A DNA stretch of 64,000 bases from Abelmoschus esculentus (lineage: Eukaryota; Streptophyta; Magnoliopsida; Malvales; Malvaceae). Shown here piece after piece: positions 58,401 through 64,000 of this stretch. The position numbers and the translations under genes are program-made. The notes beneath the pieces are model-generated. The model was given only the letters and a program-made list of their open reading frames with translations, did no database searches and was not told where the DNA came from. Where the stretch lies: NCBI GenBank assembly GCA_035048815.1, contig JAUCBN010000014.1, forward strand, positions 19,575,501-19,639,500, in the 5' to 3' direction. How positions within the stretch are numbered: position 1 is the stretch's first letter; every line of letters begins with the position of its first letter.

Positions 58401-59656
58401 GTGAAACTTGGTCAGGATTGTATCCCAGCTTTTTGAAGTACATGTTCTTTCTTTTTGTCATGAAAATTGTGTTGTTTGTATTTTAGATATGGATAAATGC
58501 AGCAAACTGGGGATTGGATATTGGGATCTTGTGGGGATATGTTTCAAATTGCATGAAACTCGTATGGTTGCAGAGGTATGCTGATTTTTAGATGGGCAGT
58601 TTAAAATCACTCCTGTTCCTTACCTAATGTACATAGCATCATAAATGTCCATGGGTGCTAGATTGGTAACAAAGGAGTCAATGGACTGCATAATAGAGCT
58701 GGATTCCCTTTCATGGAATTGCAATAGTAGAGCTGGATTTCAGTGAAGTAAATGCACTGGGATTTGCAAGTCGTCACTATGAGCAGTAGAAACTTTTCAC
58801 TGTCACTTTCAGCTCCAGATATTGCCAAGCTAATAGGACATGCTATGTGGATTGACTATATAATTTGGTGGCACAGGAGCTTGCTCATTTTATATCCACT
58901 GGTGCTGAAGTATTTAAAATTTAAATTCAAAATTTAAGGATTTTATTTTGCTAGATTGGGTTTTATTCCTTGTGTAGGCAGGTTTGCGAGTTGGCCTGAT
59001 TCTTTGTTTCCTTATGTAACTGTTAAAGATCTGTGCATTCTCCTTTTTATTCCTTTTGAATGTGGTGATTCATACGTGGAAGGGGTATCAAGGCTCTTGG
59101 ACATAAAAGTTGTTAAAAAGGAACATGTTGATTTTTAAACTTGGGTTCTTTCTGGAACTTTTGCAGATCTCGGTCAAGATCAAGATCTCCTTTGCCTTCT
59201 GTAAGTTATCTTTTACATATATTTAGTTGAAACTTCAAAAATTGAAGTTGCTTTTCTTACGTGTTGGAAGAATAGTTTTCTGTTCTGTTCCATTGTGCGG
59301 TTTGATTTTAATCTAATCCGCGCTGTTAGTCTCCCCTTTCATTGGTTACTATTATGTTTTGTTATATATTTTCCCATTACTCTTAGCAGCGTGGAAAAGG
59401 AAGGAGCAAGAGTCCTAAGAGACGCAGTGTTGGCAAGAGTCCAAGTGGGAGTAGAAGCAGGAGTAGGAGCAAGAGTTTATCCAGGTCTGTAGTCTTGATC
59501 TCTCTAATATTGTTTTCATTACATTGGCAAATGAAAAAAAAAAGTGTTTTCATTTGTCAAATAGGCTTATATATAGCTCAGTAATATCTGTGACCAATGT
59601 TTTACCATCCATTTATCTCCTATCGTGTCTAATTAAATTTTTATTTTGACAGGTAA
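55486..59656 (+). CDS. SR34: SR splicing factor, SR34/SF2 (SRSF1) type
   Basis: Serine/arginine-rich pre-mRNA splicing factor, about 294 residues. Exons: 55486-55572, 56152-56217, 56303-56377, 56481-56583, 56674-56720, 56828-56885, 57040-57089, 57198-57254, 57427-57536, 57614-57709, 59167-59200, 59387-59484 and 59653-59656; phases agree. RRM1 starts SRTLYVGNLPGDVREREVED and has GYAFVEFEEARDAEDAI. A Gly/Arg linker (GGGRGRGPSKRSEYR) leads to a pseudo-RRM2 with the diagnostic SWQDLKDHMR. The RS domain has RSRSRSRGRSKSHS and RSRSRSPSASRSRSLSG, and the final residues are SLSR. The stop codon is in a four-base last coding exon. Intron 10 (57710-59166) is far longer than the others and contains an 88-bp perfect inverted repeat; plant SR genes are often alternatively spliced in a long intron. 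SR34 versus SR30 is not fully decided. Confidence 0.93.
58106..58193 (+). repeat. Left arm of 88-bp perfect inverted repeat
   Basis: These 88 bases are exactly the reverse complement of 58676-58763; I checked every base. The spacer is 482 bases. Each arm itself contains two near-copies of AATCCAGCTCTAYTAT. Weaker complementarity continues for about 12 bases past the inner ends. Both arms lie in SR34 intron 10. Confidence 0.97.
58676..58763 (-). repeat. Right arm of 88-bp perfect inverted repeat
   Basis: Perfect reverse complement of 58106-58193. Transcribed from the SR34 pre-mRNA the two arms could form an 88-bp duplex closing a loop of 482 bases. No target-site duplication is evident outside the arms. 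Confidence 0.97.
59384..59389 (+). promoter_or_regulatory. Tandem NAGNAG splice acceptor at SR34 exon 12
   Basis: The acceptor reads TAGCAG followed by CGTGGA. The first AG starts exon 12 with an extra CAG (Gln); the second drops it. Both keep the reading frame, so two proteins differing by one residue are possible. Confidence 0.75.
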
Positions 59657-60419
59657 GTTACCATGCTGATGCTGATGAAGATCCTATTAAATTGAACTTA
59701 AAGCATTGGGGGAAAAACTTTATTGGAAATGTACTAATCATGCTGGATTTCTTCATGTCCAAATCTTATTGTTGGTTTGAACCATTTTACTATTGTTTTG
59801 TTTTGACCCCCCTTGCCTATGATGTGGAATCTCTGAAGGACAATAGTATATTTGTTTACCTTCCCTGTGTGGTAATGCTGTACTTGAGGCTGAGCTTTCT
59901 TCCCCAAGGACAACTCTTTAGTGTATGTTTGGTTTTGTGGTAGATTTGATTTTGAGTAACACTGATTTCTTAGAATTGATTTTAATGTATAAATTATATA
60001 AAGAATGTACCACATAGTTATTTAAAAAATAAATAAATTTTAGAATCTAATTTTCAGATTTTAAAATTTCAAAAACTAGAACACATTCTTTTCATAATTT
60101 AAATAAAATGATTTTTAAATTTTGGATTCATTTGATATGACCCTTGTTTACTAATAAAGATTACTTTGAACCAACAGCTTTATCCATCCGGATCATGAAC
60201 AGAAGTGGACTAGAGGATTCCTACCGCAATGAGTCGGTCTCTGTAATCCACAAACTCAAAGCAGCCTATAAGTAAGTGTCCAAACAATATGTCATGGCTA
60301 TCCCCACGCCGACGGTCCCCACAGTAATATTTCATTCAAAAAGAAACCGGAAGTAGAAACACCAGAGACCCAAAGTCTTTTTATTAACCTTTTTTTTTTT
60401 TTTATTATAACTCGCAACG
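59657..60419. other. SR34 3' flank and F-box gene leader
   Basis: The SR34 3' UTR probably ends near 59950-60100. The stretch 60160-60419 is the likely promoter and leader of the F-box gene and ends in a long T run. No gene is supported. Confidence 0.45.
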
Positions 60420-61415
60420 ATGACGGAGACGGCGTTCTATAAGCTCCCGGAGGACGTGGTTCTAAACATATTTTCAAAGCTCGAAGATGATCCCCCGAGC
60501 TGGGCAAGTCTCACTTGCGTATGCACAAAATTCTCTTATCTCATTCGCAACACCTGCTTGAAGATAAAATGTTCCAAAACCATTCCCACTGTCTCCGCAG
60601 ATCTTCTCTCCACTTCCTCTGCCGCACCACCTGGCGGTTGGGCATCCCTCCACAAGCTGTCCGTATGCTGCCCTGGCATCCTCCACGCTGGCGTCCTTCT
60701 TGAGAATTCAGATTTCGGCCTTGAACGCGAGCTTGGTCCCGATGAGAATTATCACAAGCCGGCTAATTCCCATGCCTCAACGCCATCCACGGAGCACTAT
60801 TTGAGCAGAACGGAACACAATCCGAATCCGAACCCGAACTTGGAAGCCGACGTTCCGGGATCCGATTGTTCCTGGTCTCTTTTTGATGACCTCTATTTCG
60901 ACACCGTTTACAACGCGTCCGATTCGGTAGACGATTATCCTATGGAAACTATCGAAACTGGGACGATTACCATCGGGAGTGAATTACCCGTTTGTAAAAA
61001 AAGGAAGATTTGTAGATCTCAGAAGTCTCATTTAGCAACCGGCGTTTGGAACTTAAGCCGGGAACAAGGGAACAAGTTATTGGCGAGCCGGTTCCGAGGG
61101 GATTCCTTGTACATTTGTGATTGGCCCGGGTGCGTTCACACGGAGGAGAAACGAAACTACAAGCTCTTCAGAGGTGTTTTCAAGAACTTCAAGAAATCCC
61201 GGGTGTGGAGGACGATAAACGATGGGAACCGGAGCAAGGTCGATCTCGACTGCGCCTTCTGTTCCTGCAAAGAGACGTGGGATTTGCATTCGGCTTTCTG
61301 TTTGAGGCGAGTGTTCGGGTACCATGACGACGGGGAGCCAGTTGTCCGAGCTTTTGTCTGTGAGAACGGACATGTGTCTGGTGCTTGGACTGATTTTCCT
61401 TCTTTGTACACTTGA
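60420..61415 (+). CDS. EID1: Phytochrome A-associated F-box protein, EID1-type
   Basis: Intronless F-box protein of 331 residues, close in length to Arabidopsis EID1, an SCF substrate adaptor that damps phytochrome A far-red signalling in the nucleus. The F-box starts at residue 8 (LPEDVVLNIFSKLEDDPPSW, then CVCTKFSYLIRN). The middle has LHKLSVCCPGILHAGVLLEN and SDFGLERELGPDE. A Lys/Arg cluster (CKKRKICRSQKSH) may be a nuclear signal. The strongly conserved C-terminus includes GVWNLSREQGNKLLASRFRG, ICDWPGCVHTEEKRNY and YHDDGEPVVRAFVCENGHVS. The conserved Cys/His residues suggest metal binding, which is inference. An EDL (EID1-like) paralogue is the alternative. Confidence 0.88.
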   Translation: MTETAFYKLPEDVVLNIFSKLEDDPPSWASLTCVCTKFSYLIRNTCLKIKCSKTIPTVSADLLSTSSAAPPGGWASLHKLSVCCPGILHAGVLLENSDFGLERELGPDENYHKPANSHASTPSTEHYLSRTEHNPNPNPNLEADVPGSDCSWSLFDDLYFDTVYNASDSVDDYPMETIETGTITIGSELPVCKKRKICRSQKSHLATGVWNLSREQGNKLLASRFRGDSLYICDWPGCVHTEEKRNYKLFRGVFKNFKKSRVWRTINDGNRSKVDLDCAFCSCKETWDLHSAFCLRRVFGYHDDGEPVVRAFVCENGHVSGAWTDFPSLYT

Positions 61416-62312
61416 AATGAATCATTTCTGCATATCAAAATTACTAGTAAGTTGCTTTTTTCATCATTATAATTCAGCTTGTATTATTGGGTCTGAGCTT
61501 TTTGCCAAAGCTCCTAAATTTGGTTTTATATAAACATCAAACCGATGCTTGAAACATGATTATACATGTTCTTATTGTAATTGAATCATTAGATTTATCC
61601 AGTGAGATTGTCTTGTTCTTTCTGTAATCCGTTTGTTTGATTGTCTTCAATTTGGTTTTGTACTAAGATTGTTATGCCTTCATGCCATCCGACATTAGCT
61701 CCTCCGCACTACATATCTCCGCCCACCACCTTCTCCTGAAACACTCTGCATCCATCATATACTACAAGACGTAGACTGGAGTGACAATTTATCTCAAAGG
61801 AGAGACCATCGTCTCCCCTAAGTCCGCACTAGTCGATTCTAACCTATTAAGAATCAGACTACATTGTCCACCAAAACCACCATTGACAGCAATTCTAAAC
61901 CACAAGTCAGAAGGGAAGGTGAAATGTCCGAATCGCCTACGACGATAGTTGTCCACATTTCCCATCAACAAAGATCATTGCTTTCTTTGAACCAAAGAAA
62001 AAGATGATAGCTTTCTGCTTGCACTATAATGGTGCATCAATTGTGTAGTGATGTTTGAGTACTATTTCATGTCACCTAACATTTGGTCTTGCCTCATACT
62101 TCCCTTTATGCTGTTTTCACATTTGTTTGTGCATGCATGCATGCAATCTTCTTCAATTATTACGTAGAAAAATATAACACTAACAATGGTAAAATGTGCT
62201 CATTTATACCAATATTCATCATTATTGGTATTACAATCCAGTGTGCAACATCATGGTTATTAGGTAACTGAACATAGGCAGTAATCACCATTCTTGAATT
62301 CTATTTAAAGGA
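61416..62312. other. Spacer between convergent EID1 and USP genes
   Basis: Convergent gene ends; the EID1 3' UTR runs to about 61650. The rest shows no supported gene. The short frames at 61789-61971 (-) and 62083-62271 (+) lack recognisable features. Confidence 0.5.
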
Positions 62313-63128
62313 TTAATGTTTGGTCTTAGGCCTCTTCACGATCATCACAGAGCAATGAGCATGATGAGAACAATAGTCACTCACACTGCCAAGTACAGCC
62401 CTGAAATAGAATAATATGATGAATTTTGTTAAAACCTGGACTGAATAAGTTCCCATTGTTTGTCTAATAACTTAAAAGAGATTAGATAACAGGTCTACCT
62501 CTTTATAGCTCCATAACCATGGCTACCGACGGCAAGCACCGCAGCATGGTGCTTTTCTACAGCATCACAAAGAACATTCCTGGCATCGCCTTCAACCACT
62601 TCGACGACGGCATCATGAACCTGCATTCATGTAACCCGGAAAATCTAGATTTTGGCTGCTAGGTTGGTTGTTTAATCTAATCTAACAAAAGAGATGATCA
62701 TTCTCATCTCATCTGAATCATTCAAAACTGAAACCAGAAAAGATTTATGCTGATGCGCGTACCGTTTTACTAACGCAGAGTTCCTTGGCGGTCTCCACAA
62801 CCCTGGCCGCGATCTTCCTCAAATCGGCATCCACGAGCGGCAATACCTCGGCAGCTCCTACAATAACAGGTCAAGTAGAACTAGAGCACACGAGACTTGA
62901 ATTCAAGATAAAAAACAAGGGGATAAAATCGAAAGGCAAATGAATACCAGGTCCAGCGAGACCAACAGCAGAAGTCGCACTAGGCTTGGCATGGACGATG
63001 ACGAGCTTGAAGGGAGGATTTGAAGCGAAAGGAACAAAGAAATGATCCAGCGTCCATTCCAACGCGTACTTACTGTGTTCGCTATCGTCGATTCCGACTA
63101 CCATGGCTTGTTTCTCCGACATTGCCAT
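62313..63128 (-). CDS. Universal stress protein A-like (USP family)
   Basis: USP-domain protein of 161 residues. Exons on the minus strand: 63128-62948, 62857-62763, 62620-62499 and 62400-62313, with consistent phases. It opens with MAMSEKQAMVVGIDDSEHSK, including the conserved Asp of the ATP-binding fold. The C-terminal nucleotide motif G-x2-G-x9-G-S is complete (GSHGYGAIKRAVLGS), so this is likely an ATP-binding USP. The protein ends HCSVMIVKRPKTKH. Plant USPs respond to hypoxia, drought and redox stress; which of these applies is not visible here. A second ATG two codons downstream could also serve as start. Confidence 0.94.
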
Positions 63129-64000
63129 TCAAACTGTAGGAATTACAAAGGGATTTGAATTCGAGCTTTGGGGAGGGGGAGATGTTGGAATAAGGAATTT
63201 ATTGAGGAACAAAAAGCCAAAACAGCGGACGCGCAAGGCGTATGGCGTAAGGCCTTAGCGGGTTAAAATCAGGCTTGTAATAAGGAAGAACCAAGTAGAA
63301 GACGGGATCTAGTGTTTGTGATTTGTTCCGTATCCACTTAACCGACCAACTCGGGATTTTATGTAAGATTAGATTGTAATCTGAATACTAATTTGGCGAT
63401 GTCTTTCTGAAATTAAGCCTAATTACTTGCATTAGATACTGAAGGGCAGACAAGACAAGTTCCGCCATGTGCTCCTGTTCAGATTGGATAGTTTTCCTGT
63501 AAAAAAACATGAATGCCAATTGGGAAGCGTGACATATCCTTCTGGTAGGTTTCTATCTTTTTCTTTGGATTCAATTATTTCCCACTTGGATATCTCTTAT
63601 GGCCTGGGGAGACTATCTTGCAACGAAACTCTTGAAATTTTTTATTTTAATATATTCAGTTTTTAATTTAAGAATTCAATCCGATTAATAGCATATATAA
63701 ATATATATCAAATCAAAAAAAATCGAGTCTGATTAATTTTTTTAATAAATCTGATAATTCGAGTCATATTTTCATCCTAAAGATGTGAAATTAAGAGGTA
63801 CAAATGTCTTATTTAACTAAAATTCATACCTTTTTGTTCCATTGTCAAGATGAAAAATACACTAATCAAAATTGAAATTTGAGTCAAGCTACGACTGCAA
63901 CATCATTGATCTATAATCTTCTTTAAAGCTTCCACAAACTCCAAAGCCGCCATGAAAAACTCGAAACATTCTCAGCTAGGTAATATCAAAGGATTCTTAT
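63129..64000. other. USP promoter and window end
   Basis: The stretch 63129-63320 is the likely USP 5' UTR and promoter. From 63660 to 63780 the DNA is AT-rich with a TCGAGTC...TTCGAGTCA fragment like the interior of the 23844 and 34485 elements. The short frame at 63469-63666 has no recognisable domain. Confidence 0.4.

Noticed and set aside
58106..58763. The inverted repeat as a standard DNA transposon
   Set aside because: No target-site duplication and no recognised terminal motif outside or at the ends of the arms; it remains possible, but I could not support it.
1..64000. CRISPR arrays, operons, tRNA or rRNA genes
   Set aside because: This is plant nuclear DNA; no regularly spaced repeats and no tRNA B-box or rRNA sequence was recognised on reading.
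1..64000. Retrotransposon or viral coding sequence
   Set aside because: No gag, reverse transcriptase, integrase or capsid motifs appear in any frame; only small non-coding elements were found.

Overview
This is plant nuclear DNA. It shows multi-exon genes with GT-AG introns, AT-rich intergenic DNA, MITE-like elements, a plant SR splicing factor, a phytochrome-signalling F-box gene and a MIR164 hairpin. LEA_3/Lea5-type genes and proline-rich Ole e 1-domain proteins would fit cotton (Gossypium) or another Malvaceae member; that taxonomic call is inference. All gene names come from protein motifs read by eye, without a database search.

Layout. 0.7-4.9 kb: mitochondrial fumarase, 17 coding exons, with an apparent 5-base deletion in exon 14. 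6.2-12.1 kb: DEAH-box RNA helicase of the DHX37/Dhr1 (ribosome biogenesis) type, with a Tourist-like MITE in its last intron. 12.2-17.2 kb: tandem duplication carrying two nearly identical proline-rich Ole e 1 genes, followed at 17.9-18.5 kb by a third, diverged and frameshifted member. 19.0-20.6 kb: an unrecognised acidic protein with two membrane segments. 21.5-23.3 kb (-): 60S ribosomal protein L18. 25.4-27.8 kb: intronless exocyst subunit SEC15B. 28.5-29.0 kb: DUF538 protein. 30.7-37.0 kb (-): three LEA_3 (SAG21/Lea5-like) genes in the same orientation. 39.1-39.2 kb: MIR164. 39.4-41.5 kb: decayed, intron-bearing copy of gamma-tubulin complex protein 4. 41.7-42.3 kb (-): remnant of a probable methyltransferase gene. 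45.6-48.0 kb: monoacylglycerol lipase-like esterase. 50.9-51.4 kb (-) and 52.1-53.8 kb (+): divergent pair of respiratory-chain genes (LYR protein MZM1 and complex I NDUFS5). 55.5-59.7 kb: SR34/SF2-type splicing factor with an 88-bp perfect inverted repeat in its longest intron. 60.4-61.4 kb: EID1-type F-box gene. 62.3-63.1 kb (-): universal stress protein.

The genes do not form one pathway; this is ordinary plant gene order. Functional themes are mitochondrial metabolism (fumarase, MZM1, NDUFS5), ribosome production (DEAH helicase, L18), stress and cell-wall proteins in tandem families (PRP, LEA_3, USP) and RNA regulation (SR34, MIR164). I saw no evidence of a wholly new multi-gene system. 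The most distinctive signals are the perfect inverted repeat in the SR34 intron, two frameshifts in otherwise intact genes, the internal 34-codon expansion that separates the PRP twins, and the promoter differences among the PRP and LEA copies.
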